Assembly (NCBI RefSeq): GCF_000328475.2 | Contig: NC_026486.1 | Coordinates: 124,001-188,000 of the forward strand | DNA: 64,000 bases | Reading direction: 5' to 3' | Origin: Mycosarcoma maydis | Lineage: Eukaryota > Basidiomycota > Ustilaginomycetes > Ustilaginales | Shown: one piece after another, positions 1 to 10,571 of the stretch | How positions within the stretch are numbered: position 1 is the stretch's first letter | How the letters are laid out: every line of letters starts with the position of its first letter | Notes under the pieces: model-generated | The model's input: the letters and a program-made list of their open reading frames with translations, nothing else | Databases searched by the model: none | Told to the model about the DNA's origin: nothing | Translations under genes and position numbers: made by a program

Positions 1-541
1 CGTGCCGCAGATATCGGACGCCGCACTGGTTACTCCTTCTAGCTCCCTACTCGCCCTGTGCCTCCTCGACTCGTGACTCTTTGCGGCTCCATCTACATCT
101 TGCTACCCTATCCTCACATACTATAACGAAGCAACATCGGACCTCGTTTGCGTCACTGTCTCCATCTCCGTCCGCGTCTCCGTCCTCGCACAGCTTCAGC
201 CGTGTGCAGCTAGCACCACAGTCGGCTCGGCCGATTCGCCAGCACTCTGTGACTTGCACATCATCGACTCATTCCGCTACACTGGCTGCGTGACGCTTTA
301 GAGCGAGCTCCTCTGCGATACGCAACCACAGTCATCTGCTCCGACAACCACCACTCGTGACTTGGAAAACGAAATCCAGCTCATTGCTCTCCATCACCTT
401 GGCTCGTCCCGCACCGCAGTCTACGTTCATCGCATTTGTCTCGTTCTCACATCCCTTGCATCGTCCTCATTTGCCTCGAGTAGCATCGCTGCCTTCTCCA
501 ACCTCCTCCATGACTGTCAGCAATCGTCTGCATTATACAAC
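1..541. other. Upstream region of the first gene
   Basis: No gene is supported here. The reading frame of the following gene stays open upstream of its first ATG, but this stretch contains no in-frame ATG, so I treat it as 5' leader and promoter. It is pyrimidine-rich, as is common before smut genes. Confidence 0.5.
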
Positions 542-2080
542 ATGACCAGTCGTCCAACTACTTGCTCGTCGTCGTCGTCGTCGTCCTCGTCCTCAATGCC
601 TTTCATGGCAGCGACCGCGACGGCTACCACAGCAGCCGCACGATCACCCTCGCTCGGCGCACCACCAATACGACTGCGTCACCCTCTTCCCGCACCGCCG
701 ATCCAATGTACTTCGTCTTCATCTCACAACAAAGCCTCCAAACCCTCGCACGCTCCGCCTCCGCCTGGTTCTTGTTCCTCATCCTTGAGCTACTTGACCA
801 GCAGATCCTCGCCACGCTACAACTACCCAGCCGCCTCGCCGTCCACGTCACCCTACTACTCGAGCTCGCACCCGTCGCCTGCGCCCTCCACCACCAGCTC
901 GGCGGGCGGCAGCAGCCTCGGTAGCGCCACTAGCACGTTGCGCACCCCTCCCGACCTGCTTATCAATGGCACCAGCGTAGGACACACCAAGGGAGCCCAG
1001 CAGTTGGCGGTCAACACGTGGAACGGCATGCTGGTGAAACCCAAACCACCGCGCTGTTTGGCGAAACACGAGATCAGCAAGAGGCAGTCGCTCTTGAAAC
1101 GCTTACCGCCGCTCACGCATAGCTTGCAACTGCCTAGTCCCCCTCCGAGTCCCAAATTGCATTCAACCGTGCCGAGTGGCAAGAGGAGGAGAGACTCAGT
1201 AGATGCTGACGGTGGCGACAGCGGCGACAGCGACGACATTCCAATCTCGAACACCGACATACCACGTCCGCAGTCGAGAAGACCACGTTCAGCAGCATCG
1301 ATACTGTCCACCGCTCGTCCCGGCTCGCTCACGCCCGACACCTTGTCCGCATTGGCTGCGGCGTACCGATCGGCAGCGCGTGAACTCAAGCACGCCGCCG
1401 ACGCGCGCACCTCGGCGCTCTCAGCTTCACGGCCGTCGTACTTTGCGGCTCGGCCAACGCAGCTGTCGGCGCTGCAGCAGTTGGATGCGGTGTTACTCTT
1501 CTGTTACGCTTTCTGGCTGGACGATTTAGGCTGCTCCTCGAGCGCTAGCAACGACAGTGGCGGGGCGTGCATCACCAAAAACTGGATTAGCCTGTTCGGT
1601 CTGCTCCGGTATGCCACTAACGCGCACAGCGATCTGGGCAACGACGTGCTGCTCGGCGTGTGCAGGTTGGTGGAAGCTGCAGTGCTGCGCAAACTGCATG
1701 CACACGATTCGGCGTTGCTCGTACGCCTGTGCACGTCGAAATCAGCGTCGATGGACGAGCTCGAGCAGATGGTCATGCGCCAAGCTGCCGATCTCGAGCG
1801 CTCAGATCGGCTCGCGCGCCAAGCACGCACCCTGCTCTCCGCACCAACGCTCGCCACCACCCACCCAGACCTCCTCCACACTGCACTCCACTCTTCACTC
1901 TCCATCGCAGACGTCCCTGGTCTCGCAAACATGCCCGATCCAAATACCGCCTCCTTCGCTTGGCCCATCGATACCATCACCCCCATCCCGCACATCGTCG
2001 CCTTTGGTCGCACAGCCATCGCCGAACACGCAGCCAAGTCCCGTATCCCCTTCACCCTCATTCGTGTCCGATCCCAATAG
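542..2080 (+). CDS. Ser/Pro-rich protein of unknown function
   Basis: This is an intronless frame of 512 codons, started at the first in-frame ATG. I do not recognise the family. The N-terminal 170 residues are low-complexity and rich in Ser, Pro and Ala, starting with a poly-Ser run. Next comes a basic stretch with Pro-rich clusters (PSPPPSPK) and a short acidic patch. The C-terminal half, about residues 260-400, is better ordered and looks helical, with the segments LSALQQLDAVLLFCYAFWLD and WISLFGLLRYA. That pattern suggests a conserved globular domain behind a disordered, possibly nuclear, N-terminus; this is inference. No signal peptide or membrane helix is evident. It converges on RFC1, with about 200 bp between the two stop codons. 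The coding call rests on length and composition. Confidence 0.7.
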   Translation: MTSRPTTCSSSSSSSSSSMPFMAATATATTAAARSPSLGAPPIRLRHPLPAPPIQCTSSSSHNKASKPSHAPPPPGSCSSSLSYLTSRSSPRYNYPAASPSTSPYYSSSHPSPAPSTTSSAGGSSLGSATSTLRTPPDLLINGTSVGHTKGAQQLAVNTWNGMLVKPKPPRCLAKHEISKRQSLLKRLPPLTHSLQLPSPPPSPKLHSTVPSGKRRRDSVDADGGDSGDSDDIPISNTDIPRPQSRRPRSAASILSTARPGSLTPDTLSALAAAYRSAARELKHAADARTSALSASRPSYFAARPTQLSALQQLDAVLLFCYAFWLDDLGCSSSASNDSGGACITKNWISLFGLLRYATNAHSDLGNDVLLGVCRLVEAAVLRKLHAHDSALLVRLCTSKSASMDELEQMVMRQAADLERSDRLARQARTLLSAPTLATTHPDLLHTALHSSLSIADVPGLANMPDPNTASFAWPIDTITPIPHIVAFGRTAIAEHAAKSRIPFTLIRVRSQ

Positions 2081-2284
2081 CCTCGCCCATTCACTGTATC
2101 TGTCTCGCCTCGCACATGCATGCCCTAGCCTCTCATCGTTTCTACACTCTGCTCCGGTTACCCTCGTGCTTTTCACGCTGCTTCATCTGGTCTTTGCAAT
2201 TTTCACGCTTCTCAGAACATACAACTGTGCTCATTGGCAGCATCGCATTGCTCGTCATCAAGAACAGACGCTGTCTTGATGCGT

Positions 2285-5137
2285 TCACTTTTTCTTGGCT
2301 CCTACAACTTTGGCCTTCGCCTTGCCTGCCCCCGATTTGGGCTTCTTGACCAGCTTGTCCTTGCTCAGCTCGTCGCCGGCCTCCTTGTCCTCCTCTTCCT
2401 CCTCCACCACTTCCTCTTCCACTGCATCCTCCAGATCCGGCACCTCGGCTTTGGCGAGCTTGACTTTGGCACCGCCCACATCTGTCGCCTTGTGAAACGC
2501 GATCGGATGCGTGCTCGAATTGTACTTCCTCGTGAATCCCGCCTTGACAGCACTGGGCACCTTCTTCATCATGGCCTCCGCGTTGTTGGGTTCCAACCCC
2601 AACTCCAAAATCGTTTCTCTATCCTCCACCCCGAGGTAGTAGTCGTCCATCAGCCCGATCACCCGTTCCACACCCTCGGCACCCTCCTCGACCAGCGGCT
2701 GAATCAGCATCGACCACATCGAAGGCAAATAGTGCTGACGCAGATCGTGACGCGATCCCGAACACACCAACCGCATCTTGGCCTGTAGATCTACCACCGC
2801 TCGCGTCAGTCGTTGCTGCTTCGAATTCTGTCCAAGCCACGCCGGGAAGCTGGGGAACCCCCCTTCCGTTCCACCGTAGATCAACGAGCATGGCCGCACC
2901 GAAGACGCAATCGCGTGCAGCGGCATCAATGACCAATGCTGTTCCCCACCGTGAATCATCCGATCCACCAGATCGCCGTCCGAAATGCTCTCGGATGCCT
3001 TGCGCAAAAGTTCGAGATGCTTGAGCTGCTGCCTAGCTCCCACCTCCTTCGACGCCAGCACCGGCCTAGCCTTGACATAGTTCTCCGCGACCATTAGTGG
3101 CACAAAACTGTGATCCTGAAAGTACAGATCAGCTTTGTCGTTCAACGTCTTTTTCGAGTTGGCGTTGAACATGCCTGGCGCCGAAAGCTCGCCGTACAGC
3201 GAAAACGGTGTATGCAGGCCCGGCTTCGCATTCTCAGCACCCAACGCCTTGGACTCGTCGAAGTCCATGCTGTCGTTTGACAGCTTCCATGTGCTCAACA
3301 TGTTGATCACGGAGCGAATGTCGCTCTGTGCCGCCTCAATAAGCTGTGCCATGACTTCACCGGGGATTTTCAGCTTTTCCTTGAAAGCGATCGACAACAT
3401 CCTCGACTTGACTTGATTGGCATCCGGCTTGCGGAACGTGAGGTTGAACGTGGTGTGTTCAAACGGACGCATCTTCTGGTTTCGCCTGTCGTTGCAGATA
3501 CAAATGATGGGCACCTTGGTCTTCTTGATGAGCGCATTGATCGCGCCAACACCTCCGCGATCACCGCCAGACATGCCATCGACCTCGTCCATGATCAACA
3601 CGGTACGATCGTGAATGCGCGGTAGGCCCGCCGACCATGAAGACGGCTTTGCGACACTACTGTACCAACTGTCGAGCGACTTGTTGTTGATCGTGTCTTG
3701 CAGCATGCCTTCGACGAGCTTCTTGCTTCGTGCGTCGCTCGCGTTGAACTCGAGTGGCGAGTACCCTTCCATCTTGGCCACGAGGTGTGCCGACGTGGTC
3801 TTGCCGATACCTGGTGGACCCGAAATGAGGACAGCCCGATAGACGTTCATGCCGGTGGGTCCCGGCTTCTTGAAGTTGCTTCGATACGAGTCAGGCCACG
3901 CTTTCAGCCAGCTAGCGAGCTTTTCGACCGCCGCCTTATTGCCGACGAGGTCCTTCATCTGTGTAGGCGCGTATTTCGTGGTCCATAGCATGTTGGACAG
4001 ATCTGCCGGATTGGCATTGCCATCCTTGGGTGGACCCATAGATTTGGCAACCTCCTTGATCTTTTGCTCTTCGGCTTTGATCTTTTGCTTTGCCTTTTCG
4101 TCGAGCTCGCCAGCGCCGCGTGTGCGAATGAGATCGAGGAATTCGTCCTCGTTGAGCGTCTTGATGTTGTTCTTCCTAATCAAGTCGAGCTTCTTGGGAC
4201 CGGCGCCTTCTCCGACGATGACGTACGAGGTCTTTGAGGATGGTGCGCTGGTGATTCGTGCGCCGTATCGTTTTGCTAGATCGGAAGCTTCGTCACGACT
4301 AATCGATTCGAGCTCCCCCGTAAAGACAAGAGTGAGACCTGTAAGGCAGTTAGGCTTGCCCTGAGGAATGGCCTTGGACCCGGGATTGGCAGGCCCAGCA
4401 GCACGACGAGCGGCCATTTCCCTCCAGTTGGGTTTCTTATCAGCTGCCTGAGCGGTCTGAGGTTCAAAATTGTCGTCCGCTGGCCTCTTGGCCGGGGCTG
4501 TCTTGGCAGGAGGCGCTTTCTTGCTGGCAGTGGTGGTTGGCTTCTTGGACTGTGGAAGAACGTCAACAAAGTCTTCATCTTCGTCGGAATCATCGATCTT
4601 GATGGGCTTGGCATTTGCTGCTCTGCGACGGGGAGCTTGAGAGGTGGAATTCGCTTTGGCTTTCGAAGAAGTGGTTGCGGGTCTCTTTGGCACGGGAGCA
4701 AATTCATCATCGTCGTCGTCCTTGTTGTCGTCCTTGTCGTCCCGTTTGGCTTCTCGACGGTCAACAAAATCGTCGTCAGAAGAGTCTTGGTGTGCTTTGC
4801 GCTTTGTTGCCGACTTTCTGGGACTTGTCCGTGCTGCTCCGCTGCCACTTTGGGTCGTTTTTGTCGTGGAAGCAGGCTTCAAGTCGAGGCTGTCGTCGTC
4901 CGAGTCATCGATGATCATTGGATCAGCCTTGGTAGCTCGGCCAGAGCGGCGAGTGGAGGGGGTGTCCGTCTTTGACGCAAAGTACTTGGACGACGCACTT
5001 GCTGCTGATGTAGTACGAGGCGTGGAGTGTGCATCTTGAGATGAGGCAGGACTGAAACCAGCGGTCTTGCTTCCGAAGAAATTGGAGAGCGACGCCTGGC
5101 CCTTAGGCAAAGGCGCCGAAGATTTCTTAGGGGGCAT
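2285..5137 (-). CDS. RFC1: Replication factor C large subunit (Rfc1)
   Basis: This is the large subunit of the clamp loader that opens PCNA and places it on primed DNA in the nucleus. The protein has 950 residues from the ATG at 5137; the frame runs further upstream but without another ATG. A PIP box (QASLSNFF, residues 14-21) would bind PCNA. A long acidic and basic disordered region with DDSDDD blocks follows. A BRCT domain lies at about 259-339 (LTLVFTGELESISRDE). The AAA+ module has Walker A GPPGIGKT at about 440-447 and Walker B LIMDEVD at about 514-520, followed by a sensor region ICICNDRRNQ. The RFC1 C-terminal domain and a Lys-rich tail with an acidic run end the protein. Length and domain order match fungal and animal Rfc1. 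It is intronless and divergent from RGP1. Confidence 0.96.
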   Translation of the reverse strand: MPPKKSSAPLPKGQASLSNFFGSKTAGFSPASSQDAHSTPRTTSAASASSKYFASKTDTPSTRRSGRATKADPMIIDDSDDDSLDLKPASTTKTTQSGSGAARTSPRKSATKRKAHQDSSDDDFVDRREAKRDDKDDNKDDDDDEFAPVPKRPATTSSKAKANSTSQAPRRRAANAKPIKIDDSDEDEDFVDVLPQSKKPTTTASKKAPPAKTAPAKRPADDNFEPQTAQAADKKPNWREMAARRAAGPANPGSKAIPQGKPNCLTGLTLVFTGELESISRDEASDLAKRYGARITSAPSSKTSYVIVGEGAGPKKLDLIRKNNIKTLNEDEFLDLIRTRGAGELDEKAKQKIKAEEQKIKEVAKSMGPPKDGNANPADLSNMLWTTKYAPTQMKDLVGNKAAVEKLASWLKAWPDSYRSNFKKPGPTGMNVYRAVLISGPPGIGKTTSAHLVAKMEGYSPLEFNASDARSKKLVEGMLQDTINNKSLDSWYSSVAKPSSWSAGLPRIHDRTVLIMDEVDGMSGGDRGGVGAINALIKKTKVPIICICNDRRNQKMRPFEHTTFNLTFRKPDANQVKSRMLSIAFKEKLKIPGEVMAQLIEAAQSDIRSVINMLSTWKLSNDSMDFDESKALGAENAKPGLHTPFSLYGELSAPGMFNANSKKTLNDKADLYFQDHSFVPLMVAENYVKARPVLASKEVGARQQLKHLELLRKASESISDGDLVDRMIHGGEQHWSLMPLHAIASSVRPCSLIYGGTEGGFPSFPAWLGQNSKQQRLTRAVVDLQAKMRLVCSGSRHDLRQHYLPSMWSMLIQPLVEEGAEGVERVIGLMDDYYLGVEDRETILELGLEPNNAEAMMKKVPSAVKAGFTRKYNSSTHPIAFHKATDVGGAKVKLAKAEVPDLEDAVEEEVVEEEEEDKEAGDELSKDKLVKKPKSGAGKAKAKVVGAKKK

Positions 5138-5862
5138 TGTGACCGAGTTGTGGGGTATGCTCTCGGTACAATGACAGTTCAACAAGGTTGCCTGGGTGGT
5201 GTGTAAAAAGGAGAGGAGGGGAACGAGGTGTCGAGAAGGATCGAGTATGGTCGTAGCACTTGGTTGCACAGCTGTGGAGTTGCAACGGCTAAATCTTGAA
5301 TGCTCTCACGTCAGTGACTGCGTGCAACACATAACTGTGACGGCTCACGACTGCTCGCACCTGTGCACCTGTCACAGGTCACAGGCACAAGCGTGAAGGG
5401 TGCCAAAGCAGAAGAAAAGTGGAGAAACCGCTCTCGTGTCTGCAAATTCGTGATTATGATTTGCCTCTCTAAACGCGTGAGCATGTCCAAGCGCGTTACT
5501 CAGACTGTTTCTCACTCATCACAGTCAGTGAGTCTTGAGTGGTGAGTAGTGAGTCACGAGTCGTGAGTTTTTGAGTGACGGTCGTGGCACGTGGACACGG
5601 ATTCGATTCAAAGTGTTACAAATTTATGATTTGACAGTTTTTGTGATTTGACAGTTACAGTAAAATTCGTGATTCGTGATTATCTTGTCTCGTATCTGTC
5701 TCACGTCTTCATGGCTCACGTCTCACCTAGTTGTCCTGTGCGCGTCAGATGCTTGCTCAGGACCCTGAACGGAATGCGAGCCCTGCTTCCTACTTGCTTC
5801 TTCGATACCAACATCTTGCGTCGATACATGCGTTCATAACGTAGCCAGGGCAACCTTGCAGC
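5138..5862. promoter_or_regulatory. Divergent intergenic region RFC1-RGP1
   Basis: These 725 bp separate two divergent genes and should hold both promoters. The stretch around 5510-5590 is rich in GTGAGT/CACGAG-type short repeats, and AT-rich TGATTTGACAGTT copies lie near 5630-5660. No coding potential is supported. Confidence 0.5.
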
Positions 5863-8493
5863 ATGTCGGAAGCCGCGAACCGTCACCACTCTTCGCTCAA
5901 AGTATCGATCCGACCTCTACAGTCGTCGTTCTTCGCCGGAGAAGACTTTGTCTGCCATATCACCTTCACAAACACAAACCCGCGAGTCGCACATACTCAG
6001 CCACTGCTTCAAGGAGAGTTCCCGCCATCGACACCGACCAAAGCCTCCGCAGACCATTTTGATCCACCTGGCTCTGCCCCTATTGAGGAAAAGCCAGGCG
6101 CACGTCGTGTCGTCTCGTCAATACCAACCCACTCGAAATCTCGTAGCGTCGATGTACGAGCATTAGGAAGAGATCATGACGCAAGCGCATCTACCTCTTC
6201 AGCCTTTCCCGGCCCCGCACGAGCCCAGAAACTGCTTCTCCACCTCAATGGCGAGGTCTTGCCGGATCGAAAGAACTTGATCGGAAAGAGCACGCCCTCC
6301 GCCTCTGGTGACCATTCCATTCATCCTTGGTCCGTCTCGCCAAACCTTGCGAGCTCGAAACTTGCGCACCGCTCTACAAAGTCCACCTCATTTTCATCTC
6401 GGCGCAATAAATTCGATCTTGGTCTAGGTCATCCAATCCGACCAGTTGGCACTCCTACAAAGCCGTCCGCCACATCAGCTCTCGCCGACTCAGATCGTTT
6501 ATCGCCCAACCCACCCTCAAGAGTCTCCTCTCTTTCTGGATGGGCGAACAAACGAACACCTTCTGCCTCCATATCGCCGCATCACTCGCATTCACGCAAG
6601 AAATCAGTTGCGCAGGTCCAGGCTGAGGACCTCACAGAAGCGTTTGAGCTCGATTCGCCATCGGTAGCACCATCGCCGACACCCAACACTCCAACCTCCT
6701 GGATGGGCGCGCAAGCCGAGCAAAATAACTCCTCTAGTTTCTATGCAATGGGTCGCAACGAGTCGATGGAGAGCGTTGTTCGAGAATCCATCACAAGCTG
6801 GTCACAGTCAAAGCGACGCCTGTCGATTTCGAGAACCCCGAGCCACAGTCCGATCTACCCTCCACCCGACACATTGGCTTCGGGCAGCGAAAAGATCTTG
6901 TGGTCCTTTGCACAGATTCGAGGTACCATCGAAATCGACGAGAGCCTGATCAAGCCGAGCGACTTTGAGAACCTCAAAAGAAGGCTTGCTTACGGCGACT
7001 TGACTGGTGCCAATGCGTCTCCTCACTCGGTTCCTGGCACACCTCGAACGCTCGGTGGAGGTGATCTCGGACAAACGGCCGACGCCTTACCAAGCCCCAC
7101 GAGCTGGAGCAGCTACCTTCGCAGCCCATTTGCAGGCCGTGCACAACAGCATCGTCGGACGGGCTCCACATTTCAAGATGCTCAGGAGCGAACTCTGCAG
7201 AGTCGAAGCGTGCCCACGTTCTCGGCCCCGCCCAGCATCGTCGCTGTCGACTTGGTGCTCGCTCCAGGAGAGAGCAAGACGTATCAGTTCAAGCTTGCGT
7301 TGCCAATCGACCTACCGCCTTCTTACCAAGGCAAGGCGATTCGTCTCAAGTACGTTCTCACCTTGGGAACCAATCGATCGGACATGTACGCTGCCTCGGC
7401 GCGCGCGCAGACAAGTCGGCTGATCACTATTCCGATTCGCATCTACAATCATGTCGGTGCATCTGGCTTCAGGCCGTTTTTCGACCTGATGAACCCGGTC
7501 ATCCTCACCAAGGAAGAGGCGTCGGTTAGCCTAGTTGGTCAAGATGACGAGAGCGTCATCGTGCCAAGTTTAAAGTCAAACGTGCAAGCCGAACGCGCTA
7601 GAGCAAAGGCATCGGCCAAGAAAGCACCCCAGATTCAGCGTAAAGACTTGCAGGAGTATACCAAACAGCTGCTCGCCACCAAGGTGTCGGCCGATGACGC
7701 ATGTGCGGTTGCTCTGCCCGAGATCGGCTTGGCGACGTTGGCATCTACGAGTCAGACTAGTGGATCGTGCAAGGCAGCTGTTGAAGCGCTCGCGCGTTCA
7801 TCGAGCAAAGTGACGTACGATATTTCCAAAGATGGCAAGGTGGCTGCTGTGCTCACACTGGTCAGGTCTAGGTACAGGCTCGGAGAGACGATTACCGGTG
7901 TGATCAACATCAACAATGAGCAATCGCTCGCACGCATCGCGCGCATGAGTGCGACGCTCGAGACGTTCGAAGAAGTGCAACCGAGCATGGCGACTTTGCC
8001 ACCGGCGCGATCACAGCGCGCCACCAAGATGGTACATGCACAACACCACGAGAGCGTGCTCGACAAGGGGAGGGCGAGTTTCAGCCTGTGCATCCCGAGC
8101 GGTGCTTCGCCCGAATTCGTCACTAGTGGAGTCAAGCTCAACTGGCTCGTGCGTCTTTCGTTCCTCACCATCTCGGCTATCAACGCTCGCGCCTCAAAGT
8201 CGACCACCGACAAGTCGACCACTGACAACCACGAGCACGCCAACAACACGCTGCTTCCTCCCCCGCATCTGCTGCCTACTGCGTCAGACGGGTATGCACG
8301 CTACCACGTCAGCGTCAGAGCAATCAACAGCCTCGCTGGCTCGGCAGCACACAACGCATCCTCTACAAATCTACTCGCTCTCCTCGGCTGCGCCGCAGAA
8401 ACAAAGCTCGAGACCGTCGAATGCGCTGTACCCGTGTCCATCTTGCCCAACAGCACCAGTTACAAGGTCGGAGACGCCGAGTTCTACGCCTAG
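5863..8493 (+). CDS. RGP1: Rgp1-family subunit of the Ric1-Rgp1 GEF
   Basis: Rgp1 works with Ric1 as guanine nucleotide exchange factor for the Golgi GTPase Ypt6/Rab6 in endosome-to-Golgi transport. The 876-residue intronless frame starts MSEAANRHH. Conserved Rgp1 blocks are split by long Ser-rich linkers. The N-terminal arrestin-like strand region is KVSIRPLQSSFFAGEDFVC (about 13-31). The block ILWSFAQIRGTIEIDESLIK lies at about 345-365, LVLAPGESKTYQFKLALPI at about 464-482, and a C-terminal block with LTLVRSRYRLGETITGVINI lies at about 660-680. The Ser/Pro-rich region at 60-330 is longer than in yeast, which is usual for basidiomycetes. The family call comes from motif recognition; function follows from the family. 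It converges on the lipase gene. Confidence 0.85.
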   Translation: MSEAANRHHSSLKVSIRPLQSSFFAGEDFVCHITFTNTNPRVAHTQPLLQGEFPPSTPTKASADHFDPPGSAPIEEKPGARRVVSSIPTHSKSRSVDVRALGRDHDASASTSSAFPGPARAQKLLLHLNGEVLPDRKNLIGKSTPSASGDHSIHPWSVSPNLASSKLAHRSTKSTSFSSRRNKFDLGLGHPIRPVGTPTKPSATSALADSDRLSPNPPSRVSSLSGWANKRTPSASISPHHSHSRKKSVAQVQAEDLTEAFELDSPSVAPSPTPNTPTSWMGAQAEQNNSSSFYAMGRNESMESVVRESITSWSQSKRRLSISRTPSHSPIYPPPDTLASGSEKILWSFAQIRGTIEIDESLIKPSDFENLKRRLAYGDLTGANASPHSVPGTPRTLGGGDLGQTADALPSPTSWSSYLRSPFAGRAQQHRRTGSTFQDAQERTLQSRSVPTFSAPPSIVAVDLVLAPGESKTYQFKLALPIDLPPSYQGKAIRLKYVLTLGTNRSDMYAASARAQTSRLITIPIRIYNHVGASGFRPFFDLMNPVILTKEEASVSLVGQDDESVIVPSLKSNVQAERARAKASAKKAPQIQRKDLQEYTKQLLATKVSADDACAVALPEIGLATLASTSQTSGSCKAAVEALARSSSKVTYDISKDGKVAAVLTLVRSRYRLGETITGVININNEQSLARIARMSATLETFEEVQPSMATLPPARSQRATKMVHAQHHESVLDKGRASFSLCIPSGASPEFVTSGVKLNWLVRLSFLTISAINARASKSTTDKSTTDNHEHANNTLLPPPHLLPTASDGYARYHVSVRAINSLAGSAAHNASSTNLLALLGCAAETKLETVECAVPVSILPNSTSYKVGDAEFYA

Positions 8494-8885
8494 ACTTACT
8501 TGGCTCGCATAGCCCAGCACTCACCTATGTGGACTTTCTCATCCAACCCACACAATTCACATCGTGATGACTTCTAAACACGCCATCTCTTCCACCTCTT
8601 CGACAGCGCAGTGTGAGCACCACATCGTTGAATGCGAGACCGCAGTAGGTCGTAGTTAACTACAACCTAGTTAGTTAACTAAACCCATGCGAGTGTACCA
8701 AGTGAGAAAAGCGAGCGTCAAAATTGGATTGAAAAGAATACAACGAGTAAATAGACTAACGAACGTCGCTGTGAGCGAGAGAGAGAGGAACCACAAACAC
8801 AGAACAGATAACTTCGAGCAAAGAGACTAGTTGATGTACGAGAAAGGACCGTGGCTGCGGATCGTGAGTAAGCAAGGACTGATGT
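8494..8885. other. Convergent intergenic region
   Basis: These 392 bp lie between two stop codons and should hold both 3' ends. A short palindromic AT-rich stretch (GTTAACTACAACCTAGTTAG) lies near 8655. No gene is seen. Confidence 0.45.
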
Positions 8886-10571
8886 CTAGTAACGGCCGCC
8901 TCGCTCCGACATCTCAGGTGCCATAAGTTCAGGGTCCATGGTCTGCAAGATGGTGTCCTTAACACCGGGGAAGACGGTTCGGAAAGCATCGACACCAAAG
9001 ATCATGTCGAGATGCTCGTAGTTTTGGAGCTCGACCGTGTGGATCATCTCGACATTGTTCTCGTGACGCTGAATGCGCTGGACGAGAGGCTTTCCAAGCA
9101 CGAGATAGTCAATGTCTCCGTAAAAGATCGAGTGAGGCGGGAAGGTTCTCGGGAACCAAGGCTCGGTGATGCGTGGGTCAAAGATACAGCCTCGGTGGGA
9201 GAAGCCCGACATGTACCAGTAGAGGAGCTCGGATGAGGTGGGGACGGGCACGGTGCGGAAGATCTTGGGCTTCTGTCGAGCCAGCCAGTTGTGGTCGTGG
9301 AAGCCAAAGAGAAAGGAAAAGATGACGTAGGCGATGTGGCCGAACCAGAAAGTGGGCAGGAACTCTTGAGCGATACCGATGGCGGGCATGAACTCTCGTA
9401 CACCAAAGACAAGACCCCACCACTTTCGGGAGCGGAACTGACGAAGAAGAGAGAAGGGAAACTTTCGCAAGACCGAGCCTGCATAGACCGAGGGACCAAG
9501 AGCGACGAAGCAACTGAGCTTGTTGCCAATTTCGGGGCAAATGCCTGGGCTGAGGGCAAGGTACATGGAACCGGAGCCTTGCGAGTGGCCTACGTAGGCG
9601 AGCTGGGGATAGCCAGTGGCAGCGGTGATATAGTCGACGAGGTCGCGGAGATCGAAGGCAAGCTCCTTGAGACCCCAAGCCCAGAAGCGAGGGTCGGATC
9701 GGGTGTACTCAGTGTGACCAGCCTTGAAGTTGGAGCGGATGTTGGTGATCCAGACGTCAAAGCCTTGATCGACGAGCCAGAAAGCCATGGAGCGCTCTTC
9801 GTTGACGACAAAATGGGATGAATTGCAGAGAATACCGTGCTGAAGGACGACAGGATAGCCGACGCCGCCGGGGCGACGAGGGTCTGAGATGCGATGAGCC
9901 TTGAGGATCCAACCACCCTCGGTGACGATCTCGTGCTCGTCGCATTGGTAACCCCAGAACTCGGCGTAATAAGCGGGTCGACCAGAACCACGCTCACCGG
10001 TGATCCTACGTTCGTACTCGCGGTCGGCATGTGCTTTTGGCGGAGACTTTTTGAAAGGATTGAGGTAGGAAAAGTAGGCGGCGAAGAGAACAGTGCCAAG
10101 GGCGGTGGTGCTGGCGAGGAAGGAGATGAATTGACGAAAGTTGAGTCGCAAGCGTTGGAAAGCGCCATACTTGCCGTAATCGGCGACGACATGGTCGAAA
10201 AAGGGCATTTCGAGGGGAGCTTCCGCCTGGTAGTTAGGGAAGGTGGGATCAAAGAAGGGGCGTTCGTCGCGATGAGGATAGTTTCCGCCAGCGCCGCGGC
10301 CGCCCAATACCTCGACACGAGGAGGACGGGAAGGCTGGACTGGGCGACCATCAAAGTCGTCCGATGCATCCTCAAAGGCAGCGTCATTTGCTCGGGAGCG
10401 GCGGACGTCTCGAGGCTCGATGTCAGTGTCGCTCTCAGGATCGGGTTGTCGACGAGCGTTCTGTTCATCAAATGGATCGGCGGTATTGGATTGTGATGCG
10501 ACGCCTCTGCTGGTGACTGATTCGGTGTCGGGAGCGCGGCGGCGCCTGCTGTAGTCGATGAAGCCAGACAT
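8886..10571 (-). CDS. Lipase / steryl ester hydrolase-like alpha/beta hydrolase (Tgl1/Yeh family)
   Basis: This is a membrane-anchored acid-lipase-type alpha/beta hydrolase, related to yeast steryl ester hydrolases Tgl1, Yeh1 and Yeh2, that probably releases fatty acids from sterol esters. It has 561 residues from the ATG at 10571. The N-terminal 110 residues are charged and disordered. One hydrophobic segment at about 148-170 (FLASTTALGTVLFAAYFSYL) is a membrane anchor. The lipase-associated region HEIVTEGGWILKAHRI follows, then the oxyanion motif LQHGILCNSSHF (about 242-253). The nucleophile elbow GHSQG has its Ser at about 330. Likely acid and base are Asp near 488 (GDIDYLVLG) and His near 520 (YEHLDMIFG). 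All triad elements are present, so I expect an active enzyme. The exact substrate is inferred from the family. Confidence 0.88.
   Translation of the reverse strand: MSGFIDYSRRRRAPDTESVTSRGVASQSNTADPFDEQNARRQPDPESDTDIEPRDVRRSRANDAAFEDASDDFDGRPVQPSRPPRVEVLGGRGAGGNYPHRDERPFFDPTFPNYQAEAPLEMPFFDHVVADYGKYGAFQRLRLNFRQFISFLASTTALGTVLFAAYFSYLNPFKKSPPKAHADREYERRITGERGSGRPAYYAEFWGYQCDEHEIVTEGGWILKAHRISDPRRPGGVGYPVVLQHGILCNSSHFVVNEERSMAFWLVDQGFDVWITNIRSNFKAGHTEYTRSDPRFWAWGLKELAFDLRDLVDYITAATGYPQLAYVGHSQGSGSMYLALSPGICPEIGNKLSCFVALGPSVYAGSVLRKFPFSLLRQFRSRKWWGLVFGVREFMPAIGIAQEFLPTFWFGHIAYVIFSFLFGFHDHNWLARQKPKIFRTVPVPTSSELLYWYMSGFSHRGCIFDPRITEPWFPRTFPPHSIFYGDIDYLVLGKPLVQRIQRHENNVEMIHTVELQNYEHLDMIFGVDAFRTVFPGVKDTILQTMDPELMAPEMSERGGRY

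Noticed and set aside
1504..2121. Minus-strand open frame of about 205 codons at the first gene
   Set aside because: It overlaps the better plus-strand frame, has low-complexity composition and extends past that gene's stop by chance only.
3849..4364. Plus-strand open frame of 171 codons opposite RFC1
   Set aside because: Shadow of the BRCT and AAA+ coding region of RFC1; no recognisable protein.
9894..10496. Plus-strand open frame of 200 codons opposite the lipase gene
   Set aside because: It is antisense to a well-supported lipase with all catalytic motifs and shows no family features; its openness follows from the codon bias of the real gene.
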